A stretch of 10,651 nucleotides of DNA from Novosphingobium sp. (lineage in GTDB: Bacteria > Pseudomonadota > Alphaproteobacteria > Sphingomonadales > Sphingomonadaceae). Shown piece by piece: positions 1 through 6,839 of this stretch. The notes beneath the pieces are model-generated. The model searched no databases. It saw only the letters and a program-made list of their open reading frames with translations, and had not been told where the DNA came from. The stretch spans positions 1 to 10,651 of the forward strand of contig JAIXYF010000283.1 of assembly GCA_027490345.1 (NCBI GenBank), written 5' to 3'. A program made the translations under genes and the position numbers. The first letter of the stretch is position 1. Each line of letters opens with the position of its first letter.

Positions 1-1
1 C

Positions 2-334
2 CGCCCGGATGCGAGCGATCATGCCGTGGCCGATGCCGTGCGCGCGGTGGGGCTCGATGCGCTGGTCGCCAGCCGGGCAGAGGGCCTTGGCACTGCAATA
101 GACCATCACGGCGCGTGGCTTTCGGGCGGCGAACGGCGGCGGCTCGGCCTTGCGCGGGCGCTCATTGCAGACCGGCCGCTGCTGCTGGCGGACGAGCCGA
201 CCGCCGATCTCGATGCGCCGAGCGCCGAGCGGATCATCGCGTTGCTGGTCAGCGAGGCGCGCCGCCGCGCCGTCATTGTCGCCACGCACGATGAACGCCT
301 TGCCGCCGTGGCCGACACGGTGATCGCGCTATGA
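2..334 (+). CDS. cydD: CydD, C-terminal part of ABC exporter ATPase (5' end outside window)
   Basis: This is the last 110 residues of an ABC transporter nucleotide-binding domain; the reading frame is already open at base 2, so the gene starts upstream and the GTG at 26 is not its start. Visible motifs are the ABC signature (WLSGGERRRLGLARAL), Walker B (PLLLADEPTADLD) and the H-loop histidine in IVATHDE. An ATPase fragment alone could belong to many exporters. The identification as CydD comes from the next gene, a recognisable CydC whose ATG overlaps this stop codon by 4 bp (ATGA at 331-334), the usual cydDC arrangement. CydDC is an inner-membrane heterodimer implicated in moving thiols and/or haem across the membrane and needed to assemble cytochrome bd quinol oxidase. 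Confidence is high for an ABC ATPase and good for CydD. Confidence 0.85.
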   Translation, partial: RPDASDHAVADAVRAVGLDALVASRAEGLGTAIDHHGAWLSGGERRRLGLARALIADRPLLLADEPTADLDAPSAERIIALLVSEARRRAVIVATHDERLAAVADTVIAL

Positions 335-1950
335 TCGGCACCAGGATTGCTGCCAAGATCATTGGGCGCTTCCCCGTGCCCCTGCCAGCCCCGGTGCGCA
401 GCCGGATCGCGCTGGGCTTCCTTGCCGCGCTCGCCGCCGGCGCGGGCGGGCTGGTGCTGCTCGCGCTCTCGGGCTGGTTCCTCACTGCTGCCGCGCTGGC
501 CGGGGCGAGCGGAGCAGCCGCCATTGCCGCGTTCAACTATCTCATCCCCAGCGCCGCGATCCGGGGCCTTGCGGTGGTGCGCACCGCCGCCCGCTATGGC
601 GAGCGGCTGTGGAGCCATGAGGCAGCGCTGCGCGCGCTGGCGGGCCTGCGCAGCACGCTATTCTCGCGCCTTGCTCACGCCGATGGCCGCACCGCGCCCG
701 ATCTTTCCAGCGGCGATGCCAGCGCGCGGCTGATCGGCGATATCGCTGCGCTGGAAGACCTTGTGGTGCGCCGCCCGGGCATTCCGGCAGCAGTCGGCAC
801 CATGCTCGTTGGGCTTTGCGCGGTGGCGCTGGCGGGATGGCAGGCCGCGCTGCTGCTCGCCGCGCTTCTTGGGCTGCTGCTCTGCGGGCTCACCCTGCTC
901 CCGCCGCGCCTCAGCGCTGCGCCGGCGGCAGCTGCCGCTGCGTCAAGCGCGCAGCTGCGCCGGATGCTGGTGGACTATGCCGCCGCGCGCAGCGAAATCA
1001 TCACTTATGGCCTCGCCCCCCGCATCACCGCGCTGCTGCAGGCCGAAGCGGACCGGCTCGATACCGCACAGCGCCAGCTGGCGCGGATCGAGGCGGCCAG
1101 CAGCGGCGTGCTCATCTTCGGCGCGGCACTGGCAGCCGCCGCCACCTTGCTCGCCAGCACCGCCGCCGCACCGCTGACCGCGCTGGCCGTGCTGGCTGCC
1201 GCCGCCACCATCGATGCCGTGGCTGTGATCGCCCGCTCCGCGACGCGCGAGGCGGCTGTGGCCGAAGGCACCGGGCGGCTGCGCGTGCTGCTCGCGCTTT
1301 CCCCGCCAGAGGAGGCGCCGCCGCAGCCCGCTGCGCCGCTCGCCATCGCGCTTGGCGCTGCGCTGTTTCCGCCCGGAAGCCGCATCGCGCTGATCGGACC
1401 ATCGGGCAGCGGCAAGACGCGCGTGATCGAAGCACTGGCGGGGCTGCGCGCGCCGGCCCATGCCCTCACCCTTGGCGGCGCCCCGCTGGCTGCGCTGACA
1501 GCTGCGCAGCTCAGCGCACAATTCGCCCTCGCCCCGCAAGATCCGATGCTGATCGCGGGCAGCGTGGCCGATAACTTGCGCCTTGCCCGCCCCGGCATCG
1601 ATGCTGCTGCCATGGAAGAAGCGCTGCGGGCGGCGCAGCTGTGGGACCGGACCATGCGCATGCCGCAGGGGCTGGATACCGTGCTGGGCGAGGATGGCGG
1701 CATCCTTTCCGGCGGGGAGCGCAAGCGCCTTGCGATCGCCCGCGCATTGCTGGCCGAGCGGCCCTGGCTGCTGCTCGACGAACCGAGCGAGGGGCTGGAC
1801 GCCGCGACCGAGGCCGCACTGGTGGCCGCGCTGGACGCCTGGCTCACCGCGCGCGGCATCGGCCTTGTCGTGGCCTCGCACCGCCCGGCGCCGCTCGCGC
1901 TGGCTGGCGCGCACGTGCCCCTTGGCACGATCGGGGCTGCGGCAGGCTGA
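331..1950 (+). CDS. cydC: CydC, ABC exporter subunit for cytochrome bd assembly
   Basis: This 539-residue half-transporter has an N-terminal membrane domain and a C-terminal ATPase. The membrane domain has hydrophobic segments around residues 26-60, 155-190 and 255-300. It carries the CydC-like stretch LLALSGWFLTAAALAG (43-58), followed by FNYLIPSAAIRGLAVVRTAARYGERL. ATPase motifs in order are Walker A GPSGSGKT (356-363), Q-loop Gln403, signature LSGGE (459-463), Walker B LLLDEP (480-485) and H-loop His517. It is slightly shorter than usual for the family (about 550-590), with a compact segment before Walker A. The ATG overlaps the cydD stop, implying translational coupling. The partner CydD and this subunit together support cytochrome bd maturation. 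No cydA or cydB follows; the next gene is a TetR regulator, so cydAB must lie upstream or elsewhere. Confidence 0.93.
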   Translation: MIGTRIAAKIIGRFPVPLPAPVRSRIALGFLAALAAGAGGLVLLALSGWFLTAAALAGASGAAAIAAFNYLIPSAAIRGLAVVRTAARYGERLWSHEAALRALAGLRSTLFSRLAHADGRTAPDLSSGDASARLIGDIAALEDLVVRRPGIPAAVGTMLVGLCAVALAGWQAALLLAALLGLLLCGLTLLPPRLSAAPAAAAAASSAQLRRMLVDYAAARSEIITYGLAPRITALLQAEADRLDTAQRQLARIEAASSGVLIFGAALAAAATLLASTAAAPLTALAVLAAAATIDAVAVIARSATREAAVAEGTGRLRVLLALSPPEEAPPQPAAPLAIALGAALFPPGSRIALIGPSGSGKTRVIEALAGLRAPAHALTLGGAPLAALTAAQLSAQFALAPQDPMLIAGSVADNLRLARPGIDAAAMEEALRAAQLWDRTMRMPQGLDTVLGEDGGILSGGERKRLAIARALLAERPWLLLDEPSEGLDAATEAALVAALDAWLTARGIGLVVASHRPAPLALAGAHVPLGTIGAAAG

Positions 1951-1978
1951 CAAATCCGGCCTGCAGATCAGTGGAAGC

Positions 1979-1988
1979 CTTGCGCAAG
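1979..1988. promoter_or_regulatory. Short palindrome upstream of TetR 1
   Basis: CTTGCGCAAG is a perfect 10-bp palindrome lying 27 bp before the ATG of TetR regulator 1, inside the 65-bp gap after cydC. TetR proteins often repress themselves, so it could be an autoregulatory half of an operator. It is short, and palindromes of this size arise by chance in GC-rich DNA, so this is a weak call. Confidence 0.25.
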
Positions 1989-2015
1989 ACGGGCTATCGC
2001 GCGCATCGTGGCGCC

Positions 2016-2729
2016 ATGGCAGACCCCGATCCTTGCGCGCCCGCAACACAGAACGCGGCACAGGCCGCCGCACAGGCCGCCGCACAGGCCGCCGCCCGGA
2101 TCGATCCTGCGCGGCGCATGGCCATCGGGCAGGAAAAGCGCGCCCGCACCCGCGCCCGCATCCTTGAGGCCGCTTTCAACTTGTTCGGACGCGAACACGG
2201 CCTGTTCACCCGGGTCGAGGAGATCTGCGTCGCCGCCGACGTGACCCGCCAGACGTTCTACAACCACTTCACCAGCATGGAGGACTTGCGCGAGGCGCTG
2301 ACGCACGAAGCCACGCATGGGTTCCTGATCTCAGTATCCCAGGCCATTGCCGTGCTTGACGATGCAGCAGAGCGCGCGGCGGGCGCCATCGGGCACTATC
2401 TCGAGAAAGCCGCGCGCGATCCGCAGTGGGGCTGGACCATGGTCAATATCAGCGCCAGCGGCATCGTGTTCGGAATGGAAACCTATGCCCGCGCGCAGCA
2501 GACGGTCGCGGAAGGAATCGCCCAAGGCGTGTTCATGCTCAGCGACGCCCGGCTTGGCCGTGACCTTGTCATGGGCACCACGCTCAGCGCGCTTGTTACC
2601 CAGCTGCGCGAGGCGCCCGGCACTGCCTATCGCAGCGCTGTGGTCCGCCAACTGCTGGTAGCGCTGGGCGTTGCGCCCGAGCGCGCTGACGAGATCGCGG
2701 CCCTCCCGCTTGTTCCGCTGGCGCCATAG
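2016..2729 (+). CDS. TetR/AcrR-family transcriptional regulator 1
   Basis: This 237-residue TetR-type repressor has an N-terminal DNA-binding domain. After a low-complexity Ala/Gln leader (residues 13-28), the helical start KRARTRARILEAAFNLFG leads into a helix-turn-helix around residues 66-91 (VEEICVAADVTRQTFYNHF). The rest is a helical ligand-binding and dimerisation domain without a signature I can assign. The start is uncertain: ATG 2016 includes the AAQA repeats and has no clear ribosome site, while ATG 2118 would give 203 residues and still keep the whole DNA-binding domain. It sits 65 bp after cydC and 92 bp before the cytochrome c/flavoprotein operon on the same strand. Its likely target is the dyad at 2757-2773 in front of that operon; this is inference from position. 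Confidence 0.85.
   Translation: MADPDPCAPATQNAAQAAAQAAAQAAARIDPARRMAIGQEKRARTRARILEAAFNLFGREHGLFTRVEEICVAADVTRQTFYNHFTSMEDLREALTHEATHGFLISVSQAIAVLDDAAERAAGAIGHYLEKAARDPQWGWTMVNISASGIVFGMETYARAQQTVAEGIAQGVFMLSDARLGRDLVMGTTLSALVTQLREAPGTAYRSAVVRQLLVALGVAPERADEIAALPLVPLAP
2058..2093 (+). repeat. Three perfect tandem copies of a 12-bp unit in the TetR 1 leader
   Basis: The unit GCACAGGCCGCC occurs three times without change (2058-2069, 2070-2081, 2082-2093), and each copy encodes four residues of an Ala/Gln run (AAQA period). Because 12 is a multiple of 3, gain or loss of a copy keeps the frame. The run precedes the conserved TetR domain, so it is either a flexible N-terminal tail or, if translation starts at 2118, untranslated leader. 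Confidence 0.95.
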
Positions 2730-2756
2730 CCCCCGCCGGCCTTCTACGCTCTCGAA

Positions 2757-2773
2757 ATTGACACAATGTCCAT
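2757..2773. promoter_or_regulatory. Candidate operator/promoter for the cytochrome c-flavoprotein operon
   Basis: ATTGACACAATGTCCAT is a 17-bp dyad: outer AT/AT and inner GACA/TGTC arms match around a 3-bp centre, with one mismatched pair (positions 3 and 15). It contains a consensus -35 hexamer TTGACA (2758-2763). A matching -10 is poor: CATCAA at 17-bp spacing. It lies 49 bp upstream of the cytochrome ATG and just after the TetR 1 stop. A repressor bound here would cover the -35 box. Candidate binder: TetR 1 (inference). Confidence 0.5.
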
Positions 2774-2821
2774 TATGAGGCATCAAGTCCTGCAGCGAGA
2801 GAACAAGCGAGGAGAGCCGGC

Positions 2822-3187
2822 ATGTCGCGCGCCAGATCACTTGGCCTGACCGCCATCGGCGTCATGGCGTTCACCACCCTTGGCGCCCTGCCCTTCGCCA
2901 TGGCGGCAGGCGCCCAGCCTGCTCAGATAAAGCCGGGCCAGACCAGCCCCGAACCGCGCTCGCCCCAGCGGATCTATGCCGCCACCTGCGGCTATTGCCA
3001 CGGCGCCAATGTCGGCCCGGTGATCATGGGGCGGCATCTTCCGCAAAAAGCCATCATGGCTTTCGTGCGCAAGGGACAAGGCGCCATGCCCGCGTTCCGT
3101 CCCACCGAAATCAGCGATACCGAACTTGCCGCGCTGGCCGCATGGATCGAGCGCGCGCCAGCCGTTCCCAAGGAGCATGGACAATGA
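2822..3187 (+). CDS. Periplasmic c-type cytochrome, electron acceptor subunit (PchC-like)
   Basis: This is a 121-residue precursor. Residues 1-28 form a Sec signal peptide (hydrophobic core LGLTAIGVMAFTTLGALPFAMA), giving a mature protein of about 90 residues. The haem c site is CGYCH (56-60) and the distal methionine ligand is probably Met89 in GQGAMPAF. A good ribosome site (AGGAGAG, about 2810-2816) precedes ATG 2822. Its stop overlaps the start of the flavoprotein gene (ATGA, 3184-3187). A small cytochrome c immediately before a VAO-type flavoprotein is the arrangement of p-cresol methylhydroxylase (PchC with PchF) and of eugenol hydroxylase. There the cytochrome takes electrons one at a time from the reduced flavin, so the enzyme works as a dehydrogenase rather than an oxygen-using oxidase. 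The partner assignment is inferred from this neighbourhood. Confidence 0.9.
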   Translation: MSRARSLGLTAIGVMAFTTLGALPFAMAAGAQPAQIKPGQTSPEPRSPQRIYAATCGYCHGANVGPVIMGRHLPQKAIMAFVRKGQGAMPAFRPTEISDTELAALAAWIERAPAVPKEHGQ

Positions 3188-4824
3188 CCACTGTCAGCCG
3201 CCGCGAAATTTTGCAGGCCAGTGCCCTCAGTGCGGCGGCCCTCGGTGCGGCTGCGCTTGCCGCCCCGGCCATGGCCAGCCCGCTTGATCATGCCCGGATG
3301 CTGCCCGAAGGCCTGCCGCCGCGCGAATTTGCCGCGGCTGTGGCGGAATTGCGCGCGATTGTCGGCCAGCAATGGGTCTTTGCCGATGCCGACAGCACGC
3401 TGCCATATACCAAAAGTCTGATCCCCGATCCCGATCACCGCCATGTGCCCAGCGGCGCGGTGGCCCCCGCTTCGGTGGAAGAAGTGCAGGCGATCCTCAA
3501 GGTTGCAAACCGCTATCGCCTGCCGCTCTGGCCGATCTCGACCGGCAAGAACATGGGCTATGGCATGGCAACGCCTGCCAGCAGCGGCCAGATGGTGCTC
3601 GATCTCAAGCGGATGAACCGGATCATCGAGATCGACGCCGAACTTGGCACGGCGCTGGTCGAACCTGGCGTTACGTATCAAGACTTGCGCGACTATCTCG
3701 ATGCAAACAACCTGCCGTTCTGGCTCGATGTGCCAACCGTCGGCCCGATCGTCTCGCCCGTGGGCAACACGCTGGAACGCGGCGTGGGGTATACGCCTTA
3801 CGGCGATCACTTCTTCATGCAATGCGGCATGGAAGTGGTCCTGGCCGATGGCACGCTGGTGCGCACCGGCATGGGCTCGGTTCCCGGATCGACCAGTTGG
3901 CAGGCGTTCAAATGGGGCTACGGCCCTTATCTCGATGGGATCTTTACCCAGTCCAATTTCGGCGTGGTGACCAAGCTCGGCTTCTGGCTGATGCCCGCCC
4001 CGCCCGCCTACAAGCCGTTTGTCGTCCAGTTCGACGAGATGGACGACGTGGCCAAGATCACCGACACGATCCGCCCGTTCCGCATGAACAACCTCATCCC
4101 CAATGGCGTTCTGATCATGGGCGCGGCCTATCAGCTCGCCATGTTCCACCGCCGCGCGGATTTCTGGACCGAGACGCGCCAAATTCCCGACGCAGTGGTC
4201 AAGGCCGAAGCGCGCAAGCGGGGCCTTGGCATGTGGAACACCTACTTCGCGCTTTATGGCACCGACGAGATCATCGCAGCCGTCGAACCGATCGTGCGCG
4301 GCGCCTTCGAAGCGGCGGGCGGCAAAGTGCTGACGGCCACGGAAATGAGCGATAACCCCTGGTTCCGCCACCATGCCTCGCTGATGAAAGGCGGGATGAC
4401 GCTGGAGGAAATCGGCATCGTGCGCTGGCGCGGCACCGAAGGCGGGATGGTCGCCTTTGCCCCGGTCGCCCCGGCCAAGGGAACAGAAACCCGGGGGCAG
4501 ACCGCACTCGCCAAGGAAATCCTTGCGAAATACGATTTTGATTATGCCCCGGCCTATGCCGTGGGCGGGCGCGAACTGCACCACATCATCTTCCTGCTTT
4601 ATGACAAGGGCCATCCTGCCGAGGAACGCAAGGCCGATGCCTGCGTGCGCGAAATGATCACGCGTTTTGCCGAACGCGGCTGGGCGGCCTATCGCACGGG
4701 GGTAAGCACGATGGACCTTGTGGCGCAGCAATATGGCGATGCCAACCGCGCGCTCAACGCACGGATCAAGCACGCGCTTGATCCCAACCACATCCTTGCG
4801 CCGGGCAAGCAGGGCATCGCCTAA
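3184..4824 (+). CDS. Tat-exported flavoprotein of the VAO / p-cresol methylhydroxylase family (PchF-like)
   Basis: This 546-residue FAD enzyme begins with a twin-arginine signal (SRREIL at residues 5-10, hydrophobic to Ala31, likely cleavage AMA/SP), so it is exported folded. The FAD-binding PCMH-type domain spans about 85-270 (PISTGKNMGYG at 117-127, ERGVGYTPYGDH at 198-209, TQSNFGVVTKLGFWLMP at 255-271). The substrate domain ends with the family tail DPNHILAPGKQGI. Tyr503-Arg504 in AAYRT match the Tyr-Arg pair that binds the substrate phenolate in vanillyl-alcohol oxidase and PchF. Relatives oxidise para-alkylphenols through a quinone methide to alcohols or aldehydes. Oddity: the segment EIGIVRWRG (409-417) has Val413 where I recall the FAD-linked Tyr384 of PchF, and the VAO His422 position is Met422, so the FAD may be non-covalent. 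The gene is coupled to the cytochrome gene and overlaps TetR 2 tail to tail. Substrate unknown. Confidence 0.9.
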   Translation: MTTVSRREILQASALSAAALGAAALAAPAMASPLDHARMLPEGLPPREFAAAVAELRAIVGQQWVFADADSTLPYTKSLIPDPDHRHVPSGAVAPASVEEVQAILKVANRYRLPLWPISTGKNMGYGMATPASSGQMVLDLKRMNRIIEIDAELGTALVEPGVTYQDLRDYLDANNLPFWLDVPTVGPIVSPVGNTLERGVGYTPYGDHFFMQCGMEVVLADGTLVRTGMGSVPGSTSWQAFKWGYGPYLDGIFTQSNFGVVTKLGFWLMPAPPAYKPFVVQFDEMDDVAKITDTIRPFRMNNLIPNGVLIMGAAYQLAMFHRRADFWTETRQIPDAVVKAEARKRGLGMWNTYFALYGTDEIIAAVEPIVRGAFEAAGGKVLTATEMSDNPWFRHHASLMKGGMTLEEIGIVRWRGTEGGMVAFAPVAPAKGTETRGQTALAKEILAKYDFDYAPAYAVGGRELHHIIFLLYDKGHPAEERKADACVREMITRFAERGWAAYRTGVSTMDLVAQQYGDANRALNARIKHALDPNHILAPGKQGIA

Positions 4825-5417
4825 ACCGCGGTTTGCGCGCCGCAGATGCGCGCCAGCGCCGCATCGATGGCTGCGGCCTGCTGCGCAGGCGGCCAGCTCT
4901 CCGGATCGAAGATCGCCTGCGTTACGAGCCCGACCAGCGCAGCGAGCAGCGCGCTTGCGGCGGCTGGCCGGTCCTGATCGGCCAGGTGAGCAAAGGCGGG
5001 ATCGGCGGCAAGGCAATCGGCGATCCGGCCCACGAATTCGCGTACCCGCAGGCGCTGTTCGGCGGCAAATTCACGGTCGCCGATGGCCAGCCCCCAGAAT
5101 GCGAACCACACCCGCCAATCTCGCTCGGTCCGGGGATCAGTTGGCAACAAGGCCTGCAGCAGCGCCGCCGCATCGCCGCTCCCGGCGGGCTGCGAGGCAT
5201 CGGTGCGCGCCTGCGAACTCAGCGCGGCATGGCGATAGGTCAGCAGCATGAGCGCGCGCTTGTCGGCAAAGTAATGCGTCACCGCCTTGGTGCTGTAGCC
5301 CGCCGCGGCCGCCACGGCGCGCACCGTGGCCGCCTCCGCGCCGCCCGCCGCCACGAGATCGGCCGCCACTTCGGCCAGCGCAATGCGGCGCGCGGCGTGG
5401 TCTATCGCGGCAGGCAT
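4821..5417 (-). CDS. TetR/AcrR-family transcriptional regulator 2 (BetI-like)
   Basis: This 198-residue TetR regulator has helix 1 at ARRIALAEVAADLVAAGG and a helix-turn-helix at about residues 28-51 (EAATVRAVAAAAGYSTKAVTHYF), followed by ADKRALMLLTY. That style and the C-terminal half resemble BetI-type members, but the ligand cannot be inferred. The ATG at 5417 lies inside the end of the Rieske oxygenase A gene (16-bp overlap on the same strand), so it is co-transcribed and probably translationally coupled. Its stop overlaps that of the convergent flavoprotein gene by three bases (4822-4824 and 4821-4823 share two, on opposite strands), leaving no room for a terminator. As the distal gene of the oxygenase A operon, it would be expected to control its own promoter, where the palindrome at 6716-6731 sits. 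Confidence 0.88.
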   Translation of the reverse strand: MPAAIDHAARRIALAEVAADLVAAGGAEAATVRAVAAAAGYSTKAVTHYFADKRALMLLTYRHAALSSQARTDASQPAGSGDAAALLQALLPTDPRTERDWRVWFAFWGLAIGDREFAAEQRLRVREFVGRIADCLAADPAFAHLADQDRPAAASALLAALVGLVTQAIFDPESWPPAQQAAAIDAALARICGAQTAV

Positions 5418-6661
5418 GATGCGCCAAGGAGCGCAGGCAGATCAGCCTCTGCGGCCGCGATCAGGCGGTCCAGCCAGCCGTGGAAATGCTGGAGGCCCCC
5501 TTCGTTGCGACCAAAGTACACATCGCCCATCATGCCGGTGCCCAGCGCCTTTTGCTGAAAGGCCGAAGTCGGCAAGTCCTCATCGCCCACCACATGTGCC
5601 AGAAACGCGCCGAGATCGTCCATCATCGCCCGCGTCGCATCGTCTGGCGCGGCTTCGGCCAGGAACGTCTGGGTGGTCGTCGATGCGCCAACCTCTGCCC
5701 CCGGCATGACCACCGACAGCAGCACGGCGCGCTGGCCGTTCGGATAGAAGGTGTTGATCGAAACCCCCGGAAACAGAATCCATTCGCCCATAAGCAATGG
5801 GTCCATCGGATCGTCAGCCCCCGGCACGTGACCCAGCGCATAAAGATCATCAGGCGATGCCGGGCCGGGCCGCGCCTGCGGCGCGATCACCCGCTGATGG
5901 GGCCCTTGCGCAAAATAAAACGCGCGGTTGCTGCGGTCAGGCCCGAAGGTTTCGCGGTGGAGCACGGGCACGTGATAGAATTCGAGGTGCGCATCGAACG
6001 CCAGCTTCCAGTTAGGACCATGCAGTGTGCGCGTAGCCACATGAGTCCAGCTTTCCAGCCCGAAACCGGCGATCAGATCATCGATCCCGCCCAGCAGATC
6101 GGCCGGATCATGCGGGCTGGCCGGATCGAGAATTGCCCAGACCAGCCCGGCCCGCTCGGCAACGGGAAAGCGCTTCATCGCCAGCGCCGCCTTCTCGACC
6201 GCGCCGAAATCGGCCGCGCTGGCAATGCCGATGAGCGCACCGTCCTGCGCAAAGGTCCAACCGTGATAGGGGCAGGTAAACCGCGCCGCCGCGCCGCAGC
6301 CGCTGGCCAACGCAGCACCGCGGTGCGTGCAACTGTTAAGCAGCGCATGGACCGCGCCGCGGCGATCCCGCACCAGCAGGATGGGAATGCCCGCCACGTC
6401 CAGCGTCTTGTAATCGCCCGGCCCGGGCACTTCGCACGATGCCGCAAGCACTAGCGGTACACGGCTAAAAACACGCTGCTTTTCCAGCACAAAGCGGTCC
6501 GGGCAAGTATAGTGCGCGGCATCGCGGCGCATGACGGCGGCCGCCAGCGGAAAGGTCTGCTCTGCGGTATGCTGCAGCAAGGCCGCAGCGTGGTGTTCAA
6601 GGATGCGCCGCGCGGGGTCGGCAAGCGCGGCCTTTGGCCGGCGGGTGGTCATGATGGTCAT
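5402..6661 (-). CDS. Rieske non-haem iron oxygenase alpha subunit A
   Basis: This 419-residue ring-hydroxylating oxygenase large subunit carries a Rieske [2Fe-2S] site with Cys111-x-His113 (SCTHRGA) and Cys130-x2-His133 (CPYHGWTF). In the catalytic domain, GPNWKLAFDAHLEFYHVPVLH supplies the bridging Asp223 and iron ligands His230 and His235; Asp362 in DEDLPTSAFQQKAL is the likely carboxylate ligand. All metal residues are present, so the enzyme should be active. ATG 6661 has an upstream GGGAGAG; ATG 6652 is an alternative. The gene is transcribed away from the ferredoxin/oxygenase B operon across a 178-bp shared promoter region. Family members dihydroxylate rings, O- or N-demethylate or monohydroxylate, and the substrate cannot be told from sequence. 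No classical beta subunit is adjacent, so a homotrimeric alpha-only enzyme, or a mixed complex with oxygenase B, is likely. Confidence 0.93.
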   Translation of the reverse strand: MTIMTTRRPKAALADPARRILEHHAAALLQHTAEQTFPLAAAVMRRDAAHYTCPDRFVLEKQRVFSRVPLVLAASCEVPGPGDYKTLDVAGIPILLVRDRRGAVHALLNSCTHRGAALASGCGAAARFTCPYHGWTFAQDGALIGIASAADFGAVEKAALAMKRFPVAERAGLVWAILDPASPHDPADLLGGIDDLIAGFGLESWTHVATRTLHGPNWKLAFDAHLEFYHVPVLHRETFGPDRSNRAFYFAQGPHQRVIAPQARPGPASPDDLYALGHVPGADDPMDPLLMGEWILFPGVSINTFYPNGQRAVLLSVVMPGAEVGASTTTQTFLAEAAPDDATRAMMDDLGAFLAHVVGDEDLPTSAFQQKALGTGMMGDVYFGRNEGGLQHFHGWLDRLIAAAEADLPALLGASCLPR

Positions 6662-6691
6662 CGCCCAGCTCTCCCGATTGACGATGCCCTC

Positions 6692-6720
6692 GGCATAGGC
6701 GCGCCAGTCACTTTATGCAA
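6692..6720 (-). promoter_or_regulatory. Candidate promoter of the Rieske oxygenase A-TetR 2 operon
   Basis: Read on the minus strand, TTGCAT (6720-6715) and TATGCC (6697-6692) are separated by exactly 17 bp and lie about 30 bp before ATG 6661. Both hexamers are reasonable sigma-70 type boxes. The -35 lies inside the palindrome 6716-6731, so a repressor bound there would block it. This was seen by eye only. Confidence 0.5.
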
Positions 6721-6731
6721 CACATGTTGCA
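6716..6731. promoter_or_regulatory. Perfect palindrome in the divergent Rieske promoter region (candidate TetR operator)
   Basis: TGCAACACATGTTGCA has two perfect 7-bp arms (TGCAACA and TGTTGCA) around a 2-bp centre, a size typical of TetR-family operators. It is 55 bp from the oxygenase A start and 109 bp from the ferredoxin start and is AT-rich compared with its surroundings. It could control both operons. TetR 2, encoded at the end of the oxygenase A operon, is the most natural ligand (inference). Confidence 0.65.
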
Positions 6732-6839
6732 AATCCAACGACAAAGCGCGACCTAGCCCTTTGGCCAGCCGCCGCGCCGCGCCTGATCGGATAGGCAAAC
6801 CGGGCCGCGCAGCCCGTCTGCGCCCGCTGATGAAGGACC

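Noticed and set aside
1641..2015. Upstream extension of the TetR 1 frame over cydC
   Set aside because: The extra 125 residues are cydC read in another frame plus a spacer; the TetR domain is complete from 2016 or 2118.
943..2085. 380-residue minus-strand frame opposite cydC
   Set aside because: It is antisense to conserved ABC transporter motifs and has no family features of its own.
2058..2093. Tandem repeats considered as a CRISPR or phage attachment signal
   Set aside because: The units are contiguous, only 12 bp, without spacers, and lie in frame within a coding region.
2781..2786. -10 box CATCAA at 17 bp from TTGACA
   Set aside because: It matches the consensus poorly, so it was not listed as a separate promoter element although the -35 is perfect.
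2992..5016. 674-residue minus-strand frame opposite the flavoprotein gene
   Set aside because: It is the antisense shadow of a high-GC gene: no recognisable domain, and it overlaps the well-supported cytochrome, flavoprotein and TetR 2 genes.
5480..6454. 324-residue plus-strand frame opposite oxygenase A
   Set aside because: It is an antisense shadow, rich in Arg and His, without motifs; the minus strand holds the real gene.
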